Source: Clostridia bacterium (lineage in GTDB: Bacteria; Bacillota_A; Clostridia; Christensenellales; Borkfalkiaceae). Taken from it: a stretch of 16,912 nt of DNA. Positions 1 through 6,840 of this stretch are shown piece after piece. Every line of letters starts with the position of its first letter. The stretch's first letter is position 1. The position numbers were made by a program, and so were the translations under genes. The DNA is taken from positions 1-16,912 of the forward strand of contig JAFTIG010000018.1 in assembly GCA_017457015.1 (NCBI GenBank), read 5' to 3'. Below the pieces are notes generated by a model. That model was not told the DNA's origin, ran no database searches, and saw nothing but the letters and a program-made list of their open reading frames with translations.

Positions 1-547
1 GTATTGCTACCGCTCCGCCTTCTTTAATTCCCATATCGTGAGTGTGGGTTTCGTAAACGCTGTGATAGTTTTCGTGATATCCTGCGATTATACAACTCAT
101 AGGCTCTGCGAGCGACGCCTTAAAATAACTGTCGCCTTCATAAGGAATAAGACAGTCCGTTTCCATAACTTCGTTAGGAATAATAACGTAAGTTGCGTCA
201 CCACCGATATTGCAATAAGAATATCCGGGTGCTGCAGCGGGATTTTCAGGAAGGTTCATTGCAGGTTGAATACCAAACTTCATACCTTCTTTAAATTTAT
301 GTTGCCATTTTGCGCCAACTTTGATGATGTCGCCACAGAATTCGTGTCCGATAATAACGGGGTTAGTCGCTATATCTTCGGGAACTCTCTTGTGTTTTTC
401 GCCTTGGATTGCAGCCTTGTAACTTGACATACAAATACTGTCTGATACTACGCGTGCTAAAATTTCATTGTCTTTGATTTCGGGCAATTCGAACTCTTCA
501 AGTCTCAAATCGCTCTGACCGTAAAGTCTAACTGCTTTCGTCTTCAT
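1..547 (-). CDS. Zinc-binding alcohol/polyol dehydrogenase, partial (C-terminus outside window)
   Basis: This is the N-terminal 182 residues of a medium-chain zinc-dependent dehydrogenase, starting at the ATG at 547 behind a strong AGGAGGAGG site (556-564) and running off the left edge. The protein begins MKTKAVRLYG and has the GroES-like fold signature: a likely catalytic zinc cysteine at C39, the GHE motif at residues 67-69 and an AEP motif near residue 148. The four-cysteine structural zinc loop of classical alcohol dehydrogenases is absent; the stretch around residues 95-115 has only one Cys. The start resembles the L-sorbose-1-phosphate reductase/sugar-phosphate dehydrogenase branch, which would oxidise or reduce a polyol or sugar phosphate with NAD(P). 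The divergent DeoR-type repressor supports a sugar-related role. Family is confident; the substrate is inferred, and the Rossmann domain lies outside the window. Confidence 0.85.
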   Translation of the reverse strand, partial: MKTKAVRLYGQSDLRLEEFELPEIKDNEILARVVSDSICMSSYKAAIQGEKHKRVPEDIATNPVIIGHEFCGDIIKVGAKWQHKFKEGMKFGIQPAMNLPENPAAAPGYSYCNIGGDATYVIIPNEVMETDCLIPYEGDSYFKASLAEPMSCIIAGYHENYHSVYETHTHDMGIKEGGAVAI

Positions 548-583
548 AATTGCAGCCTCCTCCTATTATTTTTATACGATAAT

Positions 584-589
584 ATTATA
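584..589 (-). promoter_or_regulatory. Candidate -10 box of the dehydrogenase gene
   Basis: A perfect TATAAT is read on the minus strand, 37 bases upstream of the dehydrogenase ATG. No good -35 hexamer lies 16-18 bases further upstream (the minus strand there reads GGTACA), so this promoter may depend on an activator, or the box may be chance in AT-rich DNA. Confidence 0.4.
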
Positions 590-626
590 ACATATAAAAT
601 ATATTTTGTACCCCCTTGTAATTAAG

Positions 627-655
627 TTGCAAAAAGATAATTTTTATGATAAGAT
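627..655 (+). promoter_or_regulatory. Probable promoter of the deoR-type gene
   Basis: TTGCAA (627-632) and TAAGAT (650-655) are separated by 17 bases, an acceptable sigma-70/SigA promoter. Transcription would start near 662, exactly where the 26-bp palindrome begins, which suits autorepression. Confidence 0.5.
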
Positions 656-661
656 ATAAGC

Positions 662-687
662 ACAAATGAACAACTTTGTTCATTTGT
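662..687. promoter_or_regulatory. Perfect inverted repeat, candidate operator for the DeoR-type repressor
   Basis: The 12-base arm ACAAATGAACAA and its exact reverse complement flank a 2-base centre (CT). The repeat lies between the divergent dehydrogenase and regulator genes, just downstream of the regulator's predicted -10 box. DeoR-family repressors bind such palindromes near their own promoters. With only a 2-base centre, a protein-binding dyad is more likely than an RNA hairpin, and no U-run follows. Confidence 0.6.
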
Positions 688-730
688 AATGATAAAATTT
701 GCGAAAATAGGTTAAAAAAGGTGTAAAAAC

Positions 731-1507
731 ATGCTTTCTCTTGAACGTCAGGAAGAAATTTTGGACATTTTGAACAGAAATAAATCGGCAACGGTAGAAG
801 AACTTGCGTCTGAACTTTACGTCAGTGGCGCTACGATTAGACGAGATTTACGCGCTATGGAAAAACAAGGACTTATCAAAAGATCTCACGGCGGTGCTAT
901 GCCGTTTAAATCGAGCGCAGAAGAATCGGCGTTCGCTATCCGTGAACAAGAAAATACCGTTGCTAAAAGGACTATTGCAAATCTTGCGGTTAAACTTATT
1001 AAAAACGGAGACTCGGTTTTTTTAGATTCCAGTTCAACGACAGGGCTCATCATCCCTATGCTGAATAATTTTCAGTATTTGACCGTTACCACGACTGGAC
1101 TTAGAAACGCCCTTTTACTTTCACAAACCAACAACGTTAAGATTTATATTGCAGGCGGACAAGTGCAAAATCACTCAAATTCTATGACGGGTTCGGACAC
1201 TCTTGATTATATTTCAAGAATTCACGCGGATATTTCCATAATTTCTTGTACGGGATTAGACATAAATAACGGATTTACCGACGCAAGTATTGAACAGGCA
1301 AAGATAAAACAACAAATGCGCAAAAACTCTACCAAAGTCGCTATGCTTTGCGACAGTACGAAATTTGGTAAAACTTTTCTTTGTACCGATTTTCACTTTG
1401 ACGACGTGGATTTTCTTATTACCGAAAAAACGCCCCCTATCGAATACGTGGAAAAAATTGCAAACACCAAATGTAAAATCATTACGCCGCAAAATACTAA
1501 TTTTTAA
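731..1507 (+). CDS. DeoR/GlpR-family transcriptional repressor
   Basis: A 258-residue cytoplasmic regulator of normal DeoR-family length. Residues 1-57 form the winged helix-turn-helix: it opens with MLSLERQEEILDIL, has the recognition segment VSGATIRRDL (31-40), and ends with the wing motif SHGGA (52-56). Residues from about 75 to the end are the DeoRC sugar-phosphate sensor domain, with the DSSSTT loop at 99-104 that binds the phosphorylated ligand in this fold. Family members repress sugar or polyol catabolic genes until a phosphorylated intermediate accumulates. It faces away from the dehydrogenase gene, and the palindrome between them is the obvious operator candidate. The ribosome binding site is weak (AAAGGTG just upstream), consistent with a low-abundance regulator. 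The effector is unknown. Confidence 0.93.
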   Translation: MLSLERQEEILDILNRNKSATVEELASELYVSGATIRRDLRAMEKQGLIKRSHGGAMPFKSSAEESAFAIREQENTVAKRTIANLAVKLIKNGDSVFLDSSSTTGLIIPMLNNFQYLTVTTTGLRNALLLSQTNNVKIYIAGGQVQNHSNSMTGSDTLDYISRIHADISIISCTGLDINNGFTDASIEQAKIKQQMRKNSTKVAMLCDSTKFGKTFLCTDFHFDDVDFLITEKTPPIEYVEKIANTKCKIITPQNTNF

Positions 1508-1530
1508 TTATTATATATTGTTTAAAACTT

Positions 1531-1558
1531 AAGGCACGGAAATTTCCGTGCCTTTTTC
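1531..1558. terminator. Symmetric Rho-independent terminator between convergent genes
   Basis: A fully self-complementary stretch with GGCACGGAAA on one side and TTTCCGTGCC on the other (1533-1552) is followed by a T-run on the plus strand. On the minus strand, a shorter run of T follows after TTAAG. It sits between the converging ends of the DeoR-type gene and degV and can serve both, more strongly the former. Confidence 0.85.
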
Positions 1559-1572
1559 TTAACGTTTATAAA

Positions 1573-2463
1573 TTATTTACCGACCGTTACTTCCGTACCG
1601 AAAAAGTAAACGGCGAGCGTTCCCGGACCTGCCGAGCCACCTACTATAGGGCCTATGTAACCGACGTGCGTTTCTATATTAGATATATCAATTCTTTTTG
1701 AGACTTCTTCTCTTAATAAATTTACGTCGTCAATACTGTCTGCATGTGCAAAATACACCTTTTGATACGGATGAGAAATAAACTCTTCTTTCACCCTTTC
1801 AGCCAAGCGTTCAATAGACGCTTTTCTGCCTTTGACTTTTTCCACGGCGTTATTGTTGCCCTTTGCGTCTGATATTATAATAGGCTTTACGCTAAATATT
1901 CCACCGAAAAACGCACTTGTAGCACTAACTCTGCCTGCATTTTTAAGGTAAGTAAGTTTTTCTACCGTACATTCTTGATTTACTTTCAATTTGTTTTTGT
2001 TTAACCACTCGGCAATCTCTTCAATCGATAGACCTTCACGCCTAAGTTCCGACGCGGTTACGCACAACAAACCAAGACCTAAACAAGAATTTAGGCTATC
2101 TACGCAAATTATTTTTGAATCGGGATATTTTAAAAGTATTTCGTCTCGTGCTACTAAACTTTCTTTAATAGACGCGGACAGTGCTGACGAACAGGAAATA
2201 TACAAAACGTCGTATCCGTCTGACACTAGTTTTTCAAATTTATCTGCAAACTGCTTTTCGGTTACTTGTGACGTTTTTACGATCTTGCCTTCTCTCATGC
2301 TTTGATAAAATTTGCCTACGCTTATTTTTCCCCAGTCAAGGTCGGCAGAATACTCAACGCCGTCAATAGTAAAATGCATAGGAAGATAATCTATATCGTA
2401 TTTCTCTCTTAACTCTTTATTAAGATCCGCACACGAGTCTGTCAATATAACGAATTTTTTCAT
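1573..2463 (-). CDS. DegV family fatty-acid-binding protein
   Basis: A 296-residue DegV-fold protein. Members bind a fatty acid and, as FakB, present it to the fatty acid kinase FakA so exogenous acyl chains can enter phospholipid synthesis. Seen here: the N-terminal strand and motif ILTDSCADL (6-14), the lipid-carboxylate loop KTSQVT (63-68), the SSALSAS segment (92-98), and a C-terminal half with the GPIVGGSAGPGTL glycine-rich loop typical of the family. The ATG at 2463 follows a good AAGGAG site about 9 bases upstream. Bacteria often carry several degV paralogues with different acyl preferences; no fakA gene is in this window, so a FakB role is inferred. It is followed by the symmetric terminator and preceded by an unusual periodic repeat. 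Confidence 0.93.
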   Translation of the reverse strand: MKKFVILTDSCADLNKELREKYDIDYLPMHFTIDGVEYSADLDWGKISVGKFYQSMREGKIVKTSQVTEKQFADKFEKLVSDGYDVLYISCSSALSASIKESLVARDEILLKYPDSKIICVDSLNSCLGLGLLCVTASELRREGLSIEEIAEWLNKNKLKVNQECTVEKLTYLKNAGRVSATSAFFGGIFSVKPIIISDAKGNNNAVEKVKGRKASIERLAERVKEEFISHPYQKVYFAHADSIDDVNLLREEVSKRIDISNIETHVGYIGPIVGGSAGPGTLAVYFFGTEVTVGK

Positions 2464-2495
2464 ATCAGTTTACTCCTTCGTAATTTATTGGCATT

Positions 2496-2501
2496 ATTTT
2501 A
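2496..2501 (-). promoter_or_regulatory. Candidate -10 box of degV
   Basis: TAAAAT is read on the minus strand 33 bases upstream of the degV ATG. The position 17 bases upstream reads ATAAAA, a poor -35, and falls inside the periodic TTAAC array, as would be expected of an activator-dependent promoter. Confidence 0.3.
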
Positions 2502-2512
2502 CAACAAAAAAA

Positions 2513-2551
2513 TTAACCTTTTATTAACCACAAATTAACTGAAAATAAACT
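2513..2551. promoter_or_regulatory. Four hexamer repeats at exact 11-bp period (PhoP-box-like array)
   Basis: On the plus strand TTAACC (2513), TTAACC (2524), TTAACT (2535) and TAAACT (2546) are separated by 5-base spacers, so all lie on one face of the helix. This is the architecture of Firmicute PhoP boxes (TTAACA-type hexamers, about 5-base spacers). It lies between the bipA terminator and degV and can only naturally serve degV, though the hexamers face away from that gene. PhoP is a guess; another OmpR-family response regulator would fit. Confidence 0.45.
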
Positions 2552-2562
2552 GACGTTTTATG

Positions 2563-2594
2563 AAAAAACCGCTCCTAAATTTAAGGAACGGTTT
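2563..2594 (-). terminator. Rho-independent terminator of the bipA operon
   Basis: An 11-bp stem with one mismatch (2566-2576 with 2584-2594) and a 7-base loop is followed by six Ts on the minus strand. It lies immediately after the bipA stop codon and closes the minus-strand operon. Confidence 0.85.
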
Positions 2595-2600
2595 CATATT

Positions 2601-4424
2601 TTATTCAAGCCCTTTTGCTTTTCTCTTCAAACGAGTTTCCGTATCAAGAGTTTTCTTTCTTATTCTTACGTTTTTAGGAGTAATTTCAAGCATTTCGTCG
2701 TCGTTGATAAACTCCATTGCTTCTTCTAAACTCATAAGTTTGGGAGTTTCTAAACGCAGTGCGTCGTCAGAGCCTGACGCACGAGTGTTGGTAAGGTGCT
2801 TTTTCTTACAAACGTTTACGCTTATATCTTCGTTCTTAGGGCAAACGCCAACGACCATACCTTCGTAAACCTGAGTGCCTGCACCTATAAAGAGTTGTCC
2901 GCGCCCCTGTGCGTTAAACAAGCCGTACGTTACAGCTTCGCCCGTTTCAAAAGCGACGAGAGATCCCGTTGCCCTACGTTCGATTTCGCCCTTAAACTCT
3001 TCATAACCGTAAAATATAGTGTTAAACACGCCTTCACCGCGCGTTTCGGTAAGGAATTGCGATTTATAACCGAACAATCCCCTTGCAGGAACTTTAAACT
3101 CTAATCGTATGCGACTACCGATATTTTCCATTTGTAAAAGTTCGCCTTTTCTTACTCCCATGCTTGAGAATACGCTACCCGTCTTATCTTCGGGAACGTC
3201 AACTACTAACCTTTCCATAGGCTCTAACATGACGCCGTCTTTTTCCTTATACATTACTTTAGGCGCGCCTACTTGGAATTCGTATCCCGCACGGCGCATA
3301 GTTTCAATAAGTATTGATAAGTGCATTTCACCCCTACCGCAAACTCTATACGAATCGGCAGAGTCGGTTTCTTCTACACGGAGAGAAACGTCTTTAAGCA
3401 TTTCTTTAAACAACCTATCGCGCAAATGTCTTGTAGTAACGAATTTGCCTTCTTTACCTGCAAACGGACTGTCGTTTACAGAAAAGAGCATTTCGACCGT
3501 AGGCTCGCTTATTTTTACGAAAGGCACGGGCTCAACTAATTGCGGTGAACAGATAGTATCGCCTATCGAAATGTTTTCAAGTCCGGATACGCATACTATA
3601 TCGCCTGCCTTTGCACTTTCTACAGCAACGCGGTTTAAGCCTTCAATTTGATATATGCTTACAAGTTTCCCTTTAACTTCTTTACCCGTAACGTTGTAGT
3701 TACAAGTTTGAACGTCTTGATTTACCGCAACACTGCCGCGCTCTATCCTGCCTATACCTATCCTACCGACGTATTCATTGTAATCTATTGATGAAACGAG
3801 CATCTGGAAAGGACCATCTTCGTCCACTTCTTGCGGATCAAAATGGTTTATTATCGTTTCAAACAAGGGAGTTAAATCTTTACCCGGTACTTTATAGTCG
3901 GTAGTAGCAGTGCCGGCTCTTCCCGAACAGAATATAATCGGACTGTCAATTTGATCGTCGCTTGCATTAAGGTCGAAAAGGAGTTCTAAAATTTCATCCT
4001 GAACTTCTGATAGACGCGCGTCTGGACGGTCTATCTTGTTTACGACTATTATGAGTTTATGATTGAGTTCTAACGCCTTCTGCATTACGAAACGCGTTTG
4101 TGGCATAGGGCCTTCACACGCGTCTACAAGCACCAGAACGCCGTTTACCATCTTTAATACGCGCTCAACTTCTCCACCGAAATCTGCGTGTCCCGTAGTA
4201 TCTACGAAGTTGATTTTTACGCCGTTATAAAATGCCGACGTGTTTTTTGCAAGTATAGTTATTCCGCGTTCTCTTTCAAGATCGCCCGAGTCCATAACTC
4301 TATCCATAACTTCTTGATTATCACGGAAAATTCCGCCTTGTTTTAACATTTCATTGACTAACGTAGTTTTACCGTGGTCTACGTGTGCGATAATCGCAAC
4401 GTTTCTAACGTCCGTTCTTTTCAC
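2601..4424 (-). CDS. typA: Ribosome-associated translational GTPase BipA/TypA
   Basis: A 607-residue GTPase of the EF-G/LepA superfamily, full length for BipA. It binds the 70S ribosome and assists large-subunit assembly and growth under stress or cold. The G motifs are intact: AHVDHGKT (13-20), RGITI (53-57), DTTGH (75-79), NKID (129-132) and SGRAG (167-171). EF-G-like domains follow, and the BipA-specific C-terminal domain contains [17 protein letters not shown] and a [15 protein letters not shown] loop, both typical of the family. The start is GTG at 4424, with AAGGA 9 bases upstream; the next residues [17 protein letters not shown] match usual BipA N-termini. It is the last gene of a minus-strand operon, 42 bases after the Nudix gene. 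Confidence 0.97.
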   Translation of the reverse strand: MKRTDVRNVAIIAHVDHGKTTLVNEMLKQGGIFRDNQEVMDRVMDSGDLERERGITILAKNTSAFYNGVKINFVDTTGHADFGGEVERVLKMVNGVLVLVDACEGPMPQTRFVMQKALELNHKLIIVVNKIDRPDARLSEVQDEILELLFDLNASDDQIDSPIIFCSGRAGTATTDYKVPGKDLTPLFETIINHFDPQEVDEDGPFQMLVSSIDYNEYVGRIGIGRIERGSVAVNQDVQTCNYNVTGKEVKGKLVSIYQIEGLNRVAVESAKAGDIVCVSGLENISIGDTICSPQLVEPVPFVKISEPTVEMLFSVNDSPFAGKEGKFVTTRHLRDRLFKEMLKDVSLRVEETDSADSYRVCGRGEMHLSILIETMRRAGYEFQVGAPKVMYKEKDGVMLEPMERLVVDVPEDKTGSVFSSMGVRKGELLQMENIGSRIRLEFKVPARGLFGYKSQFLTETRGEGVFNTIFYGYEEFKGEIERRATGSLVAFETGEAVTYGLFNAQGRGQLFIGAGTQVYEGMVVGVCPKNEDISVNVCKKKHLTNTRASGSDDALRLETPKLMSLEEAMEFINDDEMLEITPKNVRIRKKTLDTETRLKRKAKGLE

Positions 4425-4466
4425 TTTAATAAATCCTTATAGTTAAATTTCAACCGATAATCCCTC

Positions 4467-4988
4467 TTATTTTAGTTGGTTAAGTAGTGCGATAAGCGTC
4501 TTGCCGTCCTTAATCAAACCGTCTTTTATCATCTGTTTTACCCTATCAAAATCAAACCACTCTCCCGTCAAAAACTCGTCTTCATCAAGTTTTTGTTTGG
4601 TTTCGGTAAGACCTTCCGCTCTGTATATCCTTATTATTTCGTTGGAATAGCCCGGAGTTGGATACACGTCGAAAATTTTTACTACCCTATCGGCTTTAAT
4701 ACCGCCTTCTTCTTCAAGTTCGCGTATTGCCGTAATTTCAGGATCTTCACCTTCATTGAGTTTGCCCGCAGGGATTTCCCAAAGTTCTTCTCCGTAAGGA
4801 TAGCGATATTGTTTTACGAGTAGCACCTTATTATCGCGTTCGCAATACACCGCACTACCCCCTACGTGTTCAACAACTTCTCGAGTTGCGTTTTTACCGT
4901 TTGGGAGAATTATATCGTCTTTTCTAACGTTTAATATTTTACCGCAAAAGACGTAATCTTTTTTTATAGTTTTTTCCTTAAAATTCAT
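4467..4988 (-). CDS. Nudix hydrolase, ADP-ribose pyrophosphatase type
   Basis: A 173-residue cytoplasmic Nudix enzyme resembling NudF/ADP-ribose pyrophosphatases, which split ADP-ribose into AMP and ribose 5-phosphate with Mg2+ or Mn2+. The Nudix box is perfect: G75, E81, then REL at 89-91, EE at 92-93 and the closing G96-I97. The preceding ELWEIPAGKL and the VYPTPGYSNEI segment (about 108-118) are characteristic of the ADP-ribose branch. Its ATG lies inside the last codons of the upstream gene (11-base overlap), so the two are co-transcribed and probably translationally coupled. AAAGGCG provides a modest ribosome binding site. Substrate assignment is by family resemblance; related sugar nucleotides remain possible. 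Confidence 0.92.
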   Translation of the reverse strand: MNFKEKTIKKDYVFCGKILNVRKDDIILPNGKNATREVVEHVGGSAVYCERDNKVLLVKQYRYPYGEELWEIPAGKLNEGEDPEITAIRELEEEGGIKADRVVKIFDVYPTPGYSNEIIRIYRAEGLTETKQKLDEDEFLTGEWFDFDRVKQMIKDGLIKDGKTLIALLNQLK

Positions 4989-5790
4989 TTAATACGCCTT
5001 TTAATAGTTTATTTATAGCCTTTGCTCTGCCAAAGAAAAGTATTTTGTGCGCTTTAGTAACGTATTTATAAGAAATGAACGCGTAGGTAATAGCGTCTTT
5101 GTCTTCACTTTCTATAACGTTTGCAAGCATATCGATTACGAGAAGAACTTCTTCTTTATCAAGATCCGTAAGTTTACTTGCTCTTACTTTTTGCTTGTCT
5201 TCTAAAAGATATTCTTTAATAGTCTTTACACTCTCGCCGTAAGTTTTTTCCAGCAATTCTTTTTCTTTTATGCGCTTTTCGTTCTCTTCTTTTTCCGCTT
5301 TGGCACGCTTATTTTCTTCTTCGGTAAGCGCTTCGACGGGATCTTGCAATCTACCGTCTATAACGCTTTCCATAAGCATTTTTACCGAATTTTTAAAAGG
5401 TTTTATCATGCCCGTAGTAAAAGCGTCGTAACCCGAAGAAAAACTTCCGTCAACGTAAAAATACTTATTGATAAACGCGTTTAAGTCTATTCTTTTAGCG
5501 TCTATATCCATAAGTACGTTAAAAATAAACGCAAGTAAATCACGCGAGTTTGGCGGCAAAATAAATTCGCCCTTATCCCCACCTAAAAACTGATTTTTGA
5601 CTAGATACTTTTTCTGTGCGTCCTGATAATCAAAGTCGGTAAGGCAATTTTTAAAAAGTGCCAAAAGTGTGTCCGAGCTTGCTATAGATTTTAGCAAATT
5701 GACGATTTTTATATCCGCTAAAATATATTTTGAGTTGATAAGTTCGTCTGCACGTTCTAAAAACAGTCCGAGTTCGTTACGCTTATCCAA
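4978..5790 (-). CDS. Uncharacterised charged helical protein, TTG start
   Basis: A protein of about 270 residues that I do not recognise. I place the start at the TTG at 5790 because a perfect GGAGG (5799-5803) lies 8 bases upstream; an in-frame ATG at 5805 and TTG at 5814 lack any such site. The sequence is highly helical and charged, with no signal peptide or clear membrane segment. Roughly residues 156-183 are an E/K/R-rich stretch (including RAKAEKEENEKR) that should be a coiled coil, dividing a hydrophobic N-terminal helical domain from a C-terminal one ending KINKLLKGVLNEF-like. It is the first gene of the operon with the Nudix enzyme and BipA and has its own extended -10 promoter. No function can be assigned from the sequence alone. 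Confidence 0.8.
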   Translation of the reverse strand: MDKRNELGLFLERADELINSKYILADIKIVNLLKSIASSDTLLALFKNCLTDFDYQDAQKKYLVKNQFLGGDKGEFILPPNSRDLLAFIFNVLMDIDAKRIDLNAFINKYFYVDGSFSSGYDAFTTGMIKPFKNSVKMLMESVIDGRLQDPVEALTEEENKRAKAEKEENEKRIKEKELLEKTYGESVKTIKEYLLEDKQKVRASKLTDLDKEEVLLVIDMLANVIESEDKDAITYAFISYKYVTKAHKILFFGRAKAINKLLKGVLNEF

Positions 5791-5825
5791 GGCATTATCC
5801 TCCATTTTATACAATCAATATTGTT

Positions 5826-5854
5826 ATTATATCACAAAATTCTCTCATTATAAA
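5826..5854 (-). promoter_or_regulatory. Promoter of the unknown protein-nudix-bipA operon
   Basis: On the minus strand TTTATA (5849-5854) and a perfect TATAAT (5826-5831) are 17 bases apart, with a TG one base before the -10 (extended -10). It directs transcription leftward into the operon. Confidence 0.6.
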
Positions 5855-5894
5855 CTTTTTTTGTCTGAATTTTACAAATTTTTAGGTAAAGTTC

Positions 5895-5922
5895 TTTACA
5901 AATTTTATTTTTATGGTATAAT
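5895..5922 (+). promoter_or_regulatory. Promoter of the DUF4364-TSCPD operon
   Basis: TTTACA (5895-5900), a 16-base spacer and TATAAT (5917-5922), with an extended -10 TG at 5914-5915. It lies 30 bases before the DUF4364 start codon and is divergent from the promoter at 5826-5854. Confidence 0.7.
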
Positions 5923-5952
5923 TAAAAACAGTAAGTTGGAGAATTTCGGGTT

Positions 5953-6477
5953 ATGCAAGTCAAAGGTGATTCGTCATTAAACAAATTAATATTACTTTTC
6001 GTCTTTGACAAGATGGAAGTTCCGTTATCGGAAAACACCGTACTCGATATGTGTTGTTCGTCGAATAACTGGTTAGCGTATATGGATTGTCAGCCTATTT
6101 TAAATCAACTTTTAGAGTGCGGTTGGCTTTACAATATAGGTAACGTCGGCGATCCGCTTTACACTATCACCCCCGACGGGCGAATTTGCCTTGCCAACTT
6201 CTTTATCAATATTCCTGCATCCACCCGTGAAGAGATTTCACTATTCGTTAAACATAACCGCACCAAATATCGCAGAAAGCAGGAATGTGTTGCCGATTAC
6301 TTTATGAATAAGGACGGCACTTATACGGTATATCTTAAAATTATAGAGCCTGCGCAACCGGTCTTGGAACTTAAACTCGTTGTTCCCAACCGCCAGATTG
6401 CCAAGGATATTTATAAAAAATGGGGTGAAAAAGCACCCGACGTATATCGTAATATTTATGAAAATTTAGTAGATTAA
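5953..6477 (+). CDS. DUF4364 family protein (winged-helix)
   Basis: A 174-residue protein matching the DUF4364 family found mainly in Clostridia. Residues 8-85 read as a winged helix-turn-helix: helices at about 8-20 and 28-38, then PILNQLLECGWLY (48-60) as a recognition-type helix, and a short wing leading into LYTITPDGRICLANFF. The C-terminal half (about 90-174) is a mixed alpha/beta domain with basic residues near KHNRTKYRRKQ. A DNA-binding or regulatory role is plausible, but the family is uncharacterised to my knowledge. There is a GGAG 11 bases upstream of the ATG and a strong extended -10 promoter. The TSCPD gene follows 30 bases later and is probably co-transcribed. Confidence 0.85.
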   Translation: MQVKGDSSLNKLILLFVFDKMEVPLSENTVLDMCCSSNNWLAYMDCQPILNQLLECGWLYNIGNVGDPLYTITPDGRICLANFFINIPASTREEISLFVKHNRTKYRRKQECVADYFMNKDGTYTVYLKIIEPAQPVLELKLVVPNRQIAKDIYKKWGEKAPDVYRNIYENLVD

Positions 6478-6507
6478 GAATTATTTGTTATAGGAGAATT
6501 TATAGAC

Positions 6508-6783
6508 ATGCAAACTTATATGACCAGAGGAACTTGTAGTAGACAGATTTTGTTTGACGTAACTGAAGACAACAAGGTTAAAAACGTTAAATTTATAGGC
6601 GGTTGCAGTGGCAACCTTCAGGCAATGGCAAGATTAGTTGACGGCAAAAACATTGACGAAGTTATTTCTACCCTTAAAGGAATTAAATGCAGAAGCAACA
6701 CTTCTTGCGGTGACCAACTCGCTATCGCGTTAGAGCACTATAAAGAAAAAAAGGCTAACCCCGATCTCGACAAAAAAAGATAA
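6508..6783 (+). CDS. TSCPD-domain protein, TIGR03905 family
   Basis: A 91-residue stand-alone TSCPD domain of the TIGR03905 type, a small uncharacterised family of anaerobic Firmicutes. The domain is also found at the C-terminus of some class II ribonucleotide reductases. Seen: C10, the GGCSGNLQAM motif (31-40), the GIKCRSNTSCGDQLA motif (58-72) and a charged tail. The name-giving TSCPD motif here reads TSCGD (65-69), with Gly in place of Pro. The conserved cysteines (10, 33, 61, 67) suggest metal or redox binding, which is inference. A clear AGGAG precedes the ATG, and a terminator follows directly. It shares an operon with the DUF4364 gene. Confidence 0.88.
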   Translation: MQTYMTRGTCSRQILFDVTEDNKVKNVKFIGGCSGNLQAMARLVDGKNIDEVISTLKGIKCRSNTSCGDQLAIALEHYKEKKANPDLDKKR

Positions 6784-6793
6784 ATTCTAAAAC

Positions 6794-6818
6794 AAACGGC
6801 TTATTACGCCGTTTTTTT
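6794..6818 (+). terminator. Rho-independent terminator after the TSCPD gene
   Basis: AAACGGC (6794-6800) pairs with GCCGTTT (6808-6814) around a 7-base loop, followed by an unbroken T-run to 6818. The PHP gene begins 22 bases later with no visible promoter between, so some read-through is likely. Confidence 0.85.
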
Positions 6819-6840
6819 AATAAACAAGGAGTCGTTTAAT

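Noticed and set aside
38..427. A 129-codon plus-strand open frame inside the dehydrogenase gene.
   Set aside because: It is the antisense of a clear medium-chain dehydrogenase with a strong ribosome binding site.
585..791. A 68-codon minus-strand open frame across the deoR promoter region.
   Set aside because: It covers the promoter, palindrome and start of the DeoR-type gene, has an unremarkable composition of Phe, Leu and Cys typical of AT-rich noncoding DNA, and has no ribosome binding site of note.
5791..5814. Longer starts for the unknown operon-leading protein, at TTG 5814 or ATG 5805.
   Set aside because: Neither has a Shine-Dalgarno sequence, whereas the TTG at 5790 has GGAGG at an ideal 8 bases; the GGAGG itself would lie inside the longer reading.
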